Of a stretch of DNA of 51,702 nt, positions 16,898 through 26,221 are shown one piece after another (position 1 is the stretch's first letter; the number at the start of each line of letters is the position of its first letter). Below the pieces are notes generated by a model, which worked only from the letters and a program-made list of their open reading frames with translations, was not told the DNA's origin and searched no databases. Source of the DNA: Bacillota bacterium (lineage in GTDB: Bacteria > Bacillota_A > Clostridia > Lachnospirales > WQUN01); the NCBI GenBank assembly GCA_009786175.1, contig WQTQ01000239.1, positions 1 to 51,702 on the forward strand, given 5' to 3'. Made by a program: the position numbers and the translations under genes.

Positions 16898-18941
16898 TGC
16901 AGGCTTTGCCCTGGTTTGTGTAGACGTTTTGCATGGCGATGTAGATCGCTTGTTTCACTATGCCGTACCGCAGGGGATGGAAGTAACGGAAGGAATGCGC
17001 GTACGCGTACCTTTCGGTAAAGGAAACAAGCCTATTTTTGGCTATGTAATTGAGACTTTAAGCGCGCTGCCGGGTGATGGTGAAATAGCTATAGACAAAA
17101 TTAAGGCAATAGATTCTGTGGCAGATGGCTTCCCTGTGCTTACAAAGGATACTTTGGCCCTTGCCCGCTGGATGAAAGATAAATATTACTGCACTTTGGC
17201 TGCTGCCATAAGATGTGTCTCACCAAGTACAAAAGCAGACGGGCGTTTTCCAATGGCGCGGCGCAAAAGAGCTGCGGTAAAACCGTCTGCGGTGCCGGAC
17301 ATTACTCTAACTCCAGAGCAGCAGCTGGCCGTTGAAAAAATTTCGGGCAGTGACACACTGACAAAAGTTTTTCTGCTGCATGGCGTAACCGGCAGCGGCA
17401 AAACGGAAGTGTACTTGCATGTCATAGAAAAAATCCTTGCAGAAGGGCGGCAAGCCATTGTGCTTGTGCCGGAAATTGCACTAACCCCACAAATGGTTAA
17501 TCTGTTTACGGCCCGTTTTGGGTCCCAAGTGGCAGTAACCCACAGCAGGCTAACCGCCGGTGAACGTTTTCAAATATGGAAACTTGCTTTAGAGGGGGAA
17601 ATTGAATTGGTAATTGGCCCCCGCTCGGCAGTGTTCGCGCCTTTCGCAAATTTGGGGCTTGTTGTAATAGATGAGGAACACGAGCATACCTACCATTCAG
17701 AAACCACACCAAAATATGACGCACGGGAAGTTGCAATAAAACGGGCAGAATTAGCAAACGCCACAGTTGTATTGGGCTCTGCAACGCCAAGTTTAGAAAG
17801 TTATTTTTATACCCAAAGCGAATACACAGGGCAGCAAAAATATGAACTGCTTGAACTTCCCGAGCGGGTAAATAAAACTAACCCGGATGTAACAATCCTT
17901 GATATGCGCAAGGAAATTGCACAGGGCAACCCTTCATTGTTTGCCTTGGAATTTCAGGAAGCCTTAAAAGAAACTATTGAAGCCGGGCGGCAAGCTATCC
18001 TATTTTTAAACCGCCGCGGCTATTCCTCATTTGTATCCTGCCGCTGGTGCGGCTTTGTTCTTGCCTGTGCCCAGTGCCGTGTGAACCATACATATCACGC
18101 GGACAAAAACCGTATGCTGTGTCACTATTGCGGAACCGGCACCACCCTTCCTACAGAATGCCCCGCATGTAATTCTAAGCATATAAAGTTGTACGGCATG
18201 GGTACACAAAAAATTGAGGAAGAGGTCAAGGCTCTGTTCCCGGATGCTGGCATTTTGCGGATGGATATGGACACCACCCGGGGTAAATTCGGCCATGCAA
18301 AAGTACTGGAGACTTTCCGTAAGGGCGAAGCACAAATTCTTATCGGTACGCAAATGGTGGCAAAGGGGCTAGACTTCCCCAATGTAACAATGGTCGGGGT
18401 TGTAGCGGCAGACTTATCCCTTAATACAGGTGATTTCCGTGCGGGAGAGTACACTTTCCAACTTCTTACCCAGGTATCCGGCCGCGCAGGCCGGGCTCTT
18501 CATTCCGGCAAAGTTTTTTTACAAACTTACAACCCACAGCATTACGCCATAACTTTTGCCCGTCAGGCAGATTACAAAAATTTTTATACCCACGAAATTG
18601 CCATACGCCGGGCAATGGTGTACCCACCATTTTCCCATGTGTTTTCCGTAATGTTTAGCGGCGGGTCGGAAAAAGAAATTATCCTTGCGTTGCAAAAGCT
18701 AACCGCTATAATGGAATATTGCAACACCCGTGACGGAAGAAACCGCTTTGCCATAATAGGTATTTCGCCTGCTTTTGTATCAAAAATAAAAAATCAGTTC
18801 CGCTGGAAGCTGCTTGTCAAATGCCGTGAAGAGGAACCGCTAAAAGCATTTGTACTGTACTGCATGAAAAAGCTTAGACAAAACGACCCCCTTACGGGCA
18901 TAACCGTTCACCTAACCTTAAACCCAATAATGATGGAGTGA
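16887..18941 (+). CDS. priA: Primosomal replication protein N' (PriA helicase)
   Basis: The 684-residue protein has the N-terminal DNA-binding domain (VDVLHGDVDRLFHYAVP), helicase Walker A GVTGSGKTE, DEEH in VVIDEEHEHTYHSE, a zinc-binding insert with four Cys pairs between about residues 385 and 430 (CRWCG, CAQCR, CHYCG, CPACN), and helicase motifs including QMVAKGLDF and VSGRAGR. It restarts replication at stalled forks. The start is TTG at 16887, inside the rpoZ end, with AGAGG six bases upstream. In B. subtilis coaBC sits between rpoZ and priA; it is missing here. Confidence 0.95.
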   Translation: MTNSAGFALVCVDVLHGDVDRLFHYAVPQGMEVTEGMRVRVPFGKGNKPIFGYVIETLSALPGDGEIAIDKIKAIDSVADGFPVLTKDTLALARWMKDKYYCTLAAAIRCVSPSTKADGRFPMARRKRAAVKPSAVPDITLTPEQQLAVEKISGSDTLTKVFLLHGVTGSGKTEVYLHVIEKILAEGRQAIVLVPEIALTPQMVNLFTARFGSQVAVTHSRLTAGERFQIWKLALEGEIELVIGPRSAVFAPFANLGLVVIDEEHEHTYHSETTPKYDAREVAIKRAELANATVVLGSATPSLESYFYTQSEYTGQQKYELLELPERVNKTNPDVTILDMRKEIAQGNPSLFALEFQEALKETIEAGRQAILFLNRRGYSSFVSCRWCGFVLACAQCRVNHTYHADKNRMLCHYCGTGTTLPTECPACNSKHIKLYGMGTQKIEEEVKALFPDAGILRMDMDTTRGKFGHAKVLETFRKGEAQILIGTQMVAKGLDFPNVTMVGVVAADLSLNTGDFRAGEYTFQLLTQVSGRAGRALHSGKVFLQTYNPQHYAITFARQADYKNFYTHEIAIRRAMVYPPFSHVFSVMFSGGSEKEIILALQKLTAIMEYCNTRDGRNRFAIIGISPAFVSKIKNQFRWKLLVKCREEEPLKAFVLYCMKKLRQNDPLTGITVHLTLNPIMME

Positions 18942-18946
18942 TAATA

Positions 18947-19453
18947 ATGGGACTACGGCAAGTGCGCCAGCAAGGCGATGCAATTTTGCAAAAGAAATCC
19001 AAAACCGTAAAAGAAATAACTCCTGCCATTTTAACGCTGCTGGACGACATGAAAGAAACAATGGATATAAGAGAAGGCGTAGGCATTGCCGCGCCCCAAG
19101 TAGGGATGTTAAAGCGTATTGTAGTTGTGTCCTACGAAGATGAATTTTATGAAATGATAAACCCGGAAATAATAGAGTCTGAAGGCAGTCAAGTATGTAA
19201 CGAGGCTTGCCTTTCTATTCCCGACCTTTGCGGCGACATTGAACGGCCCATGAAAGTGACGGTTAAAGCCACAGACCGCAACGGTGACGAATATACCGTT
19301 ACGGGTGAAGGCTACATGGCATCTGTGTTTTGTCACGAACTGGACCATTTAGACGGTATACTTTATACAGATAAAGCCGCAAATATTAGGCGGTTGGACG
19401 AAGAAGAACGGGAAGAGCGCAAGAAACGCCGCCGAAAGGATAAAGAAGAATGA
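18947..19453 (+). CDS. def: Peptide deformylase
   Basis: The 168 residues show all three deformylase motifs: GIAAPQVG, EACLSIP (usually EGCLS; the Cys is the metal ligand), and HELDH. It removes the N-formyl group from nascent proteins. The ATG at 18947 follows the priA stop by five bases and the RBS GGAG. The last ten or so residues are strongly charged. It overlaps fmt by four bases (ATGA). Confidence 0.96.
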   Translation: MGLRQVRQQGDAILQKKSKTVKEITPAILTLLDDMKETMDIREGVGIAAPQVGMLKRIVVVSYEDEFYEMINPEIIESEGSQVCNEACLSIPDLCGDIERPMKVTVKATDRNGDEYTVTGEGYMASVFCHELDHLDGILYTDKAANIRRLDEEEREERKKRRRKDKEE

Positions 19454-20457
19454 AAATAATTTACATGGGTACGCCCGCCTTTGCTGTGCCTTCTCTTGAG
19501 GCGTTAGTAAAGTGTCATCAAGTTCTTGCCGTATGCACCCAGCCGGACCGGCCGGCCGGGCGCGGGCACAAGCTTGCCCAAAGCCCCGTCAAAGTTAAGG
19601 CATTGGAATACGGTTTACCGGTTTTGCAGCCGGAAACTTTACGCATTGACCAATCAAAAGAAATCCGCGCTGCGCTCAAAGCTTATAACGCGGATATTTT
19701 TGTAGTTGCCGCTTACGGGCTTCTGCTGCCTAAAGGCGTACTTAACATGCCGCCCCTTGGCTGTATAAACGTACACGCCTCATTACTTCCCAAATACCGT
19801 GGCGCGTCGCCCATACACGCGGCGTTGTTAAACGGCGATAAAAAATCGGGCATAACAATAATGCACATGGACGCAGGCATAGACACCGGCGACATGATTG
19901 TGAAAAAAGAGTTAGACATTTTACCGGATGAAAAGTTCCCAAGCTTGCATGACCGCATGGCGGTATTGGGCGCGAAAGCATTGCTGGAAGCGTTGGCTTT
20001 GCTGGAAAACGGCACCGCACCGCGCATTGTGCAGGATAACGCACTGTCTACTTACGCGCCAATGCTGCAAAAATCTGACGCGTTAATTAACTGGGAATGG
20101 GAAACAGATAAAATTATCAATATGACCCGCGCCCTAGACCCTTGGCCCGGGCCATACACTATGTACGAGGGCAAGCCGCTTAAAATATGGACGTTGGAAC
20201 GGGTAGGCTTGGCAGAATTAAAGTCAAATGATAAGGCATATGTATCTAATTATAAACAACTTGGTCGCTTGCCGTTCTTGAAAAAAGAGCATAAACCAGG
20301 AGAAATTATAGCCGTTGACCCTAAAAAAGGTGTACTGGTTAAAACCGGGGATTCTGCCGTATGGGTAACTGAATTGCAAGGGGATGGCAGCAAAAGAATG
20401 GCCGCCGCAGATTACTTGCGTGGCCGGGAGATAAAAATTGGAGCAACGCTGGGTTAA
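19450..20457 (+). CDS. fmt: Methionyl-tRNA formyltransferase
   Basis: MKIIYMGTPAFAVPSLEAL, the formyl-THF binding loop (HASLLPKYRGASPIHAALLNGD), and the C-terminal OB-fold mark Fmt. It formylates initiator Met-tRNA. The length of 335 includes a short Lys-rich insertion (about 257-280) before the C-terminal domain. It is translationally coupled to def and is the last gene of this block; the next gene converges two bases after its stop. Confidence 0.95.
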   Translation: MKIIYMGTPAFAVPSLEALVKCHQVLAVCTQPDRPAGRGHKLAQSPVKVKALEYGLPVLQPETLRIDQSKEIRAALKAYNADIFVVAAYGLLLPKGVLNMPPLGCINVHASLLPKYRGASPIHAALLNGDKKSGITIMHMDAGIDTGDMIVKKELDILPDEKFPSLHDRMAVLGAKALLEALALLENGTAPRIVQDNALSTYAPMLQKSDALINWEWETDKIINMTRALDPWPGPYTMYEGKPLKIWTLERVGLAELKSNDKAYVSNYKQLGRLPFLKKEHKPGEIIAVDPKKGVLVKTGDSAVWVTELQGDGSKRMAAADYLRGREIKIGATLG

Positions 20458-20458
20458 G

Positions 20459-22192
20459 TTACTCTGCCCAATTATCTGCAATGTTTACATCGGCCTGGCA
20501 GGGTACATTTTTTAGTATCGAGTTCCCTGCTTCTTCCATTACGGACTTTAGCAAAGATGCTGCTTCAACAGCATTATTCGCCGGGGCTTCTAACAATATT
20601 TCGTCATGTACCACACCAATTATGTTTGTGCCTGTACCTTTTAAGCGTGGTATTAGTAAGCCCAGTGCTTTTTTTACAATGTCAGCCGCTGTACCCTGTA
20701 CAGGAGTGTTACATAATGCAGAAAGTCCTGCATTTGAGGAAAATGTAAACTTTCGCCCTGCCATAGTTCTGCTTTCGGTTGGCGGCGATTTTTTAAGTTC
20801 ACTATGCCAACGGGCAATGCCGGTATAAGCGGAAAAGAACCGTTTTCTGAAAGTTTCTGCTTGCTCTAAAGTCATGTCTACGCCATAAGACTGTGATGAA
20901 TATTGCTGCAGCCCCGCCGCGCCCATTGCGTAAATTAGACCAAAATTAACAGCTTTTGCTGCTTGCCGTTCTTGGGCCGATATTGTTTCTATGGGTTTAT
21001 TAAGCATTAGTGAGGCGGTTAGCTTGTGCAAGTCATCACCGTTTTTATAAGCTTTTGTCATTCTTGGGTCATTAGTCATATCTGCGGCTACGCGCAGCTC
21101 TACTTGCGAATAATCTGCAATAATGAGTTTCTTGCCGGGCGCGGAAACAAAACATGCCCTAAAATTCTTATCTCTTGGTATTTGCTGAATGTTTGGACCG
21201 CTGCAGGTCATTCTTCCGCTCCACGCCCCAAATTGTCCATAGCGTGGGTGCAACCGCCCGGTTTTTGGGTGTATCATTGTTGGTATTGGATAAAGAAAAC
21301 TTGATAAAGATTTTGCCGCTTTGCGGTAAGCCGTTAGTGCGCGGACCAATGGTTGATTTGCATAGGGGGATAAATCTCGCTTAGACGTTGACTCCACTTG
21401 GATGCCATTTTTATGCAGCAGCTTCAAAATAAATGGATTGCTGTCAAAGTTATGGCTGTATACAACATCCTCACCGGTTAAAGTCATTTGTATAATTGGC
21501 CGTGATGTGTAACCGTATAAAATATTTAATGCATCGTCACGGGCCTTTACCGTTTTGGCAAGCAGCTTGTCCCATTTTTGAGTATCCAAACAAATGCCCG
21601 AATATTCTATCTGCGCAATCGCACTTGCACAGGAAAACTCTATCAAAGCTATTTCGGACAAGTTATTTTCAAAGATTTTTTCAACCATTACTTCTCTAAG
21701 CCTTAACAAAACATCAGCGTCTTTTGCCGCATACTCTATTTGTTTTTTGCTTAATTCACCGTGCCAATCGCTTTTTTGCTCGTCCTTGCTTATTGTCTCA
21801 TTTAAGTAATGCAGAGCAAGCGCGTCTAAGCCAACACGGGCAGAACCGCCGGATGTCCGCAATAATTGCCCTGCAAGCATTGTATCGAATATTGGTGCCG
21901 GGTAAATGCCGATGGCCATAAAAAATTGCAAATCAAATTTCGCATTCTGAAAAACTTTTACAGAGCGCGTTTCCAAAATCTCTTTAATCAGCTCTATGCC
22001 GTCCGGCAAAAAGGTAAAGCAGTCAATAACAAAAATGGGCTGCCCGGCAGCGGCAATCTGAATAAGCCGTAGTTTGTGCATATGCGGATCCAGTCCTGTT
22101 GTTTCTGTATCAACAGCAATTACTTTTGCCTGTTTAATGTCGGAAACATAGGGCAGCAGATCCTGTGTATTGTAAATTTGCAAAATTTCCAT
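20459..22192 (-). CDS. Stand-alone family A DNA polymerase with 3'-5' exonuclease, no 5' nuclease domain
   Basis: The 577 residues contain a DEDD 3'-5' exonuclease (D28-T-E30 in AVDTETTGLD; NAKFDLQFF; YAAKDADV) and a family A polymerase: motif A DYSQVELRVAA, motif B RQAAKAVNFGLIYAMG, motif C VVHDEILLEAP. The 5'-nuclease domain of bacterial Pol I is absent and the thumb is short, as in phage-like and organellar-like PolA enzymes. Catalytic residues of both activities appear intact. No phage or plasmid genes are nearby. It is a monocistronic gene convergent with fmt. It could be an accessory repair polymerase or a domesticated phage enzyme. Confidence 0.9.
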   Translation of the reverse strand: MEILQIYNTQDLLPYVSDIKQAKVIAVDTETTGLDPHMHKLRLIQIAAAGQPIFVIDCFTFLPDGIELIKEILETRSVKVFQNAKFDLQFFMAIGIYPAPIFDTMLAGQLLRTSGGSARVGLDALALHYLNETISKDEQKSDWHGELSKKQIEYAAKDADVLLRLREVMVEKIFENNLSEIALIEFSCASAIAQIEYSGICLDTQKWDKLLAKTVKARDDALNILYGYTSRPIIQMTLTGEDVVYSHNFDSNPFILKLLHKNGIQVESTSKRDLSPYANQPLVRALTAYRKAAKSLSSFLYPIPTMIHPKTGRLHPRYGQFGAWSGRMTCSGPNIQQIPRDKNFRACFVSAPGKKLIIADYSQVELRVAADMTNDPRMTKAYKNGDDLHKLTASLMLNKPIETISAQERQAAKAVNFGLIYAMGAAGLQQYSSQSYGVDMTLEQAETFRKRFFSAYTGIARWHSELKKSPPTESRTMAGRKFTFSSNAGLSALCNTPVQGTAADIVKKALGLLIPRLKGTGTNIIGVVHDEILLEAPANNAVEAASLLKSVMEEAGNSILKNVPCQADVNIADNWAE

Positions 22193-22266
22193 TCAAAATC
22201 ACCAAATCTATATATTATTAATTATAATACCAGCTTTTGACGCGTAAATAAACCGTGTAAAAATGA

Positions 22267-22296
22267 TTGTGGAAATTATCGCAGATATGGTAAAAT
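22267..22296 (+). promoter_or_regulatory. Candidate promoter of the aldo/keto reductase gene
   Basis: TTGTGG (22267-22272), an 18-bp spacer and TAAAAT (22291-22296), about 55 bp before the start codon. The rest of the 160-bp gap after the polymerase gene is AT-rich with no other clear signal. Confidence 0.4.
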
Positions 22297-22352
22297 TGGC
22301 AACAATAAAAACAAAACAACATTATTGAAATGTTGCAAAGGAGAAACCCCCT

Positions 22353-23531
22353 ATGATGTATCGTGAGTTTGGTAAAACCGGCAAGAAAATATCGGCCTTA
22401 GGCTTTGGGTGCATGAGATTACCCGAAATTAAAGTAGCCGAAATGAGCGAGGAAGAAAAACTCGCCAGAGAAGGCCTTTCCTGGTACGAGTCCCAAAGGG
22501 ATGACACCTGGCAAGTAGACGAAGAAAAAGCGATTCCATTACTTAAAGCGGCGTACGACGCGGGCGTTAACTATTTTGATACCGCAATGTTTTATTGCCA
22601 TTTCAAAAGCCAAGCCACCCTTGGCAAGGCCGTTAAACTTATGGACCGTGGAAAAATTATGGTGGCAACAAAGCTGCCGCTTGGGGAAGTTAGCGAAACC
22701 GCAGATTTCAGGCGTATGCTTGAGCATCAGCTTGGGCTGCTGGACATGAACTATATTGATTTTTATCATTTCCACGGCATTAATAAGCAAGGGTTTGACG
22801 AGAAAATTATGGGCTACGGCTTAAAAAAGGAAGTGCAAAAAGCCATAGACGAAGGGTTGATAAAACACATATCCTTCTCTTTCCACGGCGATGTTAAGGA
22901 TATTCCACATATCGTGGAAACATTCGAGATGTTTTCATCTGTGCTTTTGCAATACAACTTGCTGGACCGTGCAAATGAAGAGAACATTAACTACCTTGCA
23001 GATAATGGCCTTGGCGTAGTTGTAATGGGGCCTATTGCCGGTGGGCGGTTATCCATGCCATCGGTATTATCGCAAAAACTGCTTGGCGATAATTACTCTA
23101 CACCGGAGCTTGCAATGCGCTTTGTCCTTGGCAATAAAAATGTATCCTGCGCGTTGTCCGGTATGGGTGACACTGGAATGCTTGAAAGCAACCTGAAAAT
23201 AGCGAATATGGAAGTACCAATGACAGAAGAAGATTTCCGTAAAGCCGCGTTGATGATGGAAGAGCTGAAAAAGTTCTCTGATTTGTACTGCACGGGCTGC
23301 AATTACTGCTTGCCTTGCCCAAAGGAAATTAACATACCGCATTTATTTAATGCATATACGTATCACAATGTATACGGCTTATCGGAACAAGCTAAAAACA
23401 TGTGGAATGCAAACCGTGGCGCACCGGTGTCCGAATGCTCCGGCTGCGGGATATGTAATACAAAATGCCCTCAGCAAATTAACGTAGTTGAAAAGCTAAA
23501 AGAAGTTGAAAAAATTATGTTAAAATTATAA
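22353..23531 (+). CDS. Aldo/keto reductase with C-terminal ferredoxin-type cysteines
   Basis: The 392-residue protein has an AKR barrel beginning YREFGKTGKKISALGFGCMRLP, with the catalytic-site neighbourhood GVNYFDTAMFY. The C-terminal region carries two Cys clusters, CTGCNYCLPCP and CSGCGICNTKCPQ, as in the clostridial AKR subgroup annotated as putative Fe-S oxidoreductases. The likely role is NAD(P)H- or ferredoxin-linked carbonyl chemistry in the cytoplasm; the substrate is unknown. RBS AAAGGAG precedes a double ATG; either could start. Confidence 0.9.
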   Translation: MMYREFGKTGKKISALGFGCMRLPEIKVAEMSEEEKLAREGLSWYESQRDDTWQVDEEKAIPLLKAAYDAGVNYFDTAMFYCHFKSQATLGKAVKLMDRGKIMVATKLPLGEVSETADFRRMLEHQLGLLDMNYIDFYHFHGINKQGFDEKIMGYGLKKEVQKAIDEGLIKHISFSFHGDVKDIPHIVETFEMFSSVLLQYNLLDRANEENINYLADNGLGVVVMGPIAGGRLSMPSVLSQKLLGDNYSTPELAMRFVLGNKNVSCALSGMGDTGMLESNLKIANMEVPMTEEDFRKAALMMEELKKFSDLYCTGCNYCLPCPKEINIPHLFNAYTYHNVYGLSEQAKNMWNANRGAPVSECSGCGICNTKCPQQINVVEKLKEVEKIMLKL

Positions 23532-23555
23532 GAGCCGACAGAGCGGGAGACACTC

Positions 23556-24545
23556 ATGAAAAAACATTTGGCCCCGGCTGCTTTAATAATTGTGTTGTTT
23601 ACAATATTTGCACCGGTTAGTGCCTTTACAAACTACTTTGTGCCGCGCACCGAGGCCCCTTGCGAATACAACCATCACTTTACCACGGGCAACCCTTTTT
23701 ACCTGGTAGGCCTTGGTATGCCAAATTGCACGGCTTATGCCTGGGGCAGGGCTTACGAAATTTTAGGTCACGCGCCTAATTTAAACATAGGCAACGCAAG
23801 ATATTGGTTTTACAATGACGGCGGGCACCCAAACCCTTACGATAATTTTCAGCGCGGCCAAGAGCCGCGGCTGGGTGCAATTGCTGTATGGGGGGCCAGT
23901 GACCTTAATGCATTTGGCCACGTGGCTATAGTTGAAAGAATACATGAAGACGGGACCGTTGACATTAGTGAATCTTTTTGGGGCGGCGAGCGATTCATGT
24001 TTACACAAAATGTGGACGTCCGGAATTTGGGAGCATGGAGGCCGGAACCGGAATGCCGGAACTTCCTTGGGTTTATTTATTTATGCAGCGTATATACACC
24101 GCCGCCGGAGCGGATACTTCAACCGGAAGAGCCATCGCAGCCTTCGGAAGAGCTGATAATGCCGGACATAATTTTGCCGCCCCCTATTCGTATCATGCAC
24201 TTTGTAATAGGCAGCAGATACTTCATAGACAGCGGTATGCCGCATGTATTGGAAGCCGCGCCGTTTATCGAAAACAACCGTACAATGGTACCCCTTCGCG
24301 CTATAAGTGAAGCCCTTGGGGCAAAAAACCTTAGCTTTAACGCAGGTGTTATAACCTTTGATATTCACGAACAAACTTTTACAATGGAAGTCGGACAGCC
24401 GCTGGCGGGCGATATGGGTATACCTATTATTGTTGATGGGCGCACATTTGTACCATTGGCGTACATCATAAACGAAATGGGCGCGGAAGCCCGTTGGGAC
24501 AGGGATACTCGTGCCGTTTATATTTATATCAAGCAGGACATATAA
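23556..24545 (+). CDS. Secreted CHAP-domain amidase with copper-amine-oxidase-like (stalk) domain
   Basis: A signal peptide (MKKHLAPAALIIVLFTIFAP, then VSA-F) is followed by a CHAP cysteine peptidase/amidase: catalytic Cys in NCTAYAWGRAYEIL and His in FGHVAIVERI. A Pro/Glu linker (near 190-205) leads to a PF07833-type domain (MVPLRAISEALGAK, GRTFVPLAYIINEMGAEARWD), common on clostridial cell-wall proteins. It probably cleaves peptidoglycan cross-links or stem peptides outside the cell. It lies 24 bp after the aldo/keto reductase and may be co-transcribed. Confidence 0.9.
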   Translation: MKKHLAPAALIIVLFTIFAPVSAFTNYFVPRTEAPCEYNHHFTTGNPFYLVGLGMPNCTAYAWGRAYEILGHAPNLNIGNARYWFYNDGGHPNPYDNFQRGQEPRLGAIAVWGASDLNAFGHVAIVERIHEDGTVDISESFWGGERFMFTQNVDVRNLGAWRPEPECRNFLGFIYLCSVYTPPPERILQPEEPSQPSEELIMPDIILPPPIRIMHFVIGSRYFIDSGMPHVLEAAPFIENNRTMVPLRAISEALGAKNLSFNAGVITFDIHEQTFTMEVGQPLAGDMGIPIIVDGRTFVPLAYIINEMGAEARWDRDTRAVYIYIKQDI

Positions 24546-24569
24546 AACGCGCTTACGCGCGCGTTTCGT

Positions 24570-24609
24570 AAAAATTAGTACCCCCTGATATCAGGGGGTA
24601 CTAATTTTT
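24570..24609. terminator. 40-bp perfect palindrome, bidirectional terminator (repeat copy 2)
   Basis: The 20-bp arms are perfectly complementary, centred on GATATC, with A5 at the left end and T5 at the right end, so both strands give a hairpin plus T-run. It sits between the convergent CHAP and permease genes and overlaps the permease stop codon. The core CCCCCTGATATCAGGGGG is shared with 6444-6490 and 51337-51356. A smaller hairpin (AAACGCGC / GCGCGTTT, about 24545-24567) precedes it. Confidence 0.85.
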
Positions 24610-25903
24610 ACTCATATCTTAATGCCTCAATTGGGTCAAGCTTTGCCGCCTTATTGGCAGGATAAAGCCCAAAGAAAATGCCAATTGCCATAGAGAACAG
24701 CATACTTCCTATAACAACAAACGGCGAAATTATAAGCGGTGCGTCAATAAATGGGGTAAGAAGAGCACCTGCCACAATGCCAAGTAGCATCCCAATAATT
24801 CCGCCAACCAACGCGATAACCAACGCCTCTACAACAAACTGCGACTGAATATGGAAATTCTTTGCGCCCAGAGCCTTACGTGTACCAATTTCCTTTGTCC
24901 GCTCTGTTACGGAAACCAGCATAATATTCATTACTCCAATTCCGCCAACCAACAATGAAATTCCTGCAATAAAGGCAACCGTAAGATTGATTGTATTCAC
25001 CATACCTGTAACTGCGTCCAACATTGATGCCCAATTTGTTACACTTATACGCCAATTTTCATTGTCTACATAAAGAATATCAAAGAACGTCTGAAGCATA
25101 TAAGTCACGTCATTCACATCATACCCCGTCGCGGCCAATACTGTAATGGAGGTAAAGTTCTGTTCTATTAAGTCCTGTCTTGCTGTGGTCAATGGGATAT
25201 AGAAAGGCGTGGGAGTATCTTCTCTTGCAGCTAAACCTACAAAGCCCATAGGCTCATATTCGTATATCCCAATAATGGTATAAATCTCGATATTTGTTGG
25301 CATAAACAACTTAACCTGCTGGCCTATAGGATTAGTACCATGAGGGAATATCCTTTCAACAAACCAGTCGGAAACTACTGCGACATTGGCCGTTTCCTGC
25401 AGGTCGGCATCGGATATAAGTCTTCCGTACAGTAAATTTAAATTTTCAGCAATTAAATGGTCGGTATTCACGCCGTGTATCCTAACATTCGCTTCACGTT
25501 CGTCATCTCTGACTACACCAAGCCCCCTGGAATGATTAAGTGACACGCCCTCTATCTCATTAGAGAAAAGAGTCCGCATATCGGCGATCATCTGGTCGGT
25601 TATTAAATCTTCGGACAACGGCGTATCGCCTCGGATACTTCTGCCCGCCGGCTGCATAAGCTGGGCGAAAGGATCATCTACATTATCAACTTCATAACGG
25701 CTTCGTTCCTGTACGCTTACACTAATACTATTCACGCCAAATACCGCCAAGTCTTCCTGAACGACGGCAGTCATACCGTCACCAAGGATAACAATGGTAA
25801 TTATTGACATGATGCCAATTATAATTCCAAGCATTGTAAGCAGCGCACGCATTTTGTTTGCACGCAGCGACGAAAGTGCCAATAATGCATTTTCTATAAT
25901 CAT
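24608..25903 (-). CDS. MacB/FtsX-type ABC transporter permease
   Basis: The 431 residues follow the MacB layout: a short cytoplasmic start (LRANKMRALLTMLGIIIG), one membrane helix, a large extracytoplasmic domain (about 45-300), then three helices, with the conserved SVTERTKEIGTRKALGAK coupling segment and a C-terminal LDPIEALRYE. Such permeases export peptides, lipids or drugs, or act mechanically, using a LolD/MacB-like ATPase. That ATPase gene, normally just upstream, is absent; upstream is 450 bp of AT-rich DNA and then the synthase cluster. A GAGG RBS precedes the ATG. Confidence 0.88.
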   Translation of the reverse strand: MIIENALLALSSLRANKMRALLTMLGIIIGIMSIITIVILGDGMTAVVQEDLAVFGVNSISVSVQERSRYEVDNVDDPFAQLMQPAGRSIRGDTPLSEDLITDQMIADMRTLFSNEIEGVSLNHSRGLGVVRDDEREANVRIHGVNTDHLIAENLNLLYGRLISDADLQETANVAVVSDWFVERIFPHGTNPIGQQVKLFMPTNIEIYTIIGIYEYEPMGFVGLAAREDTPTPFYIPLTTARQDLIEQNFTSITVLAATGYDVNDVTYMLQTFFDILYVDNENWRISVTNWASMLDAVTGMVNTINLTVAFIAGISLLVGGIGVMNIMLVSVTERTKEIGTRKALGAKNFHIQSQFVVEALVIALVGGIIGMLLGIVAGALLTPFIDAPLIISPFVVIGSMLFSMAIGIFFGLYPANKAAKLDPIEALRYE

Positions 25904-25941
25904 AAAGCCTCAACCCATCTTAGTTGTTTTGTCGGAAATAA

Positions 25942-25983
25942 TTCCCCATCACTAGTGGTTATGATTCGTGGGGTAAGTTTTAT
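25942..25983. repeat. Degenerate relative of the palindromic repeat
   Basis: CCCCA and TGGGG bracket an internal palindrome (CACTAGTG), and the segment ends in GGGGTAAGTTTTAT, identical to the right end of the repeat at 6444-6490. It lies in the promoter region of the MacB-type permease. The relationship is suggestive only. Confidence 0.4.
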
Positions 25984-26041
25984 TATAGTTACAAATAATA
26001 ATAACACAAGAAAAAAATAATTTACGTGCATCAAATACATA

Positions 26042-26077
26042 AAAAATTAATTTTATTTTAACATAAAATTAATTTTT
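26042..26077. repeat. AT-only inverted repeat in the intergenic region
   Basis: AAAAATTAATTTTAT and ATAAAATTAATTTTT are perfect 15-bp arms around TTTAAC. It lies midway in the 520-bp gap between the permease and the synthase cluster. The A/T-only stem is weak as a terminator. The rest of the gap is AT-rich without an ORF, apart from the promoter below. Confidence 0.5.
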
Positions 26078-26183
26078 CTGTAACTTTTCCCCTCTATGTT
26101 ATGGCTTCTCCATACTTTTAGTATCAGGCAGGGTGCAATAAATAGCCAAAAACAATTAGTTTATCTTTTATATAAACATTTTG

Positions 26184-26221
26184 TTGACAGCATCCAAATC
26201 GTAATATATAATTACATTTGG
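26184..26221 (+). promoter_or_regulatory. Consensus promoter with overlapping palindromic operator for the lipid-synthase cluster
   Basis: TTGACA (26184-26189), exactly 17 bp, then TATAAT (26207-26212) is a perfect sigma-A consensus. Overlapping the spacer and -10 is an inverted repeat, CCAAATCGTAAT (26194-26205) and ATTACATTTGG (26211-26221), one extra base in the left arm. Such a strong promoter with a palindrome on the -10 suggests repression. A partially similar motif (TAATTATAT with TTACA or CGTAAC) recurs twice at about 26308-26352. The leader to the chosen start codon is about 200 nt. No regulator gene is adjacent. Confidence 0.75.

Noticed and set aside
26042..26077. AT-only inverted repeat as a transposon end
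   Set aside because: There is no matching second end, no target-site duplication and no transposase in the vicinity.
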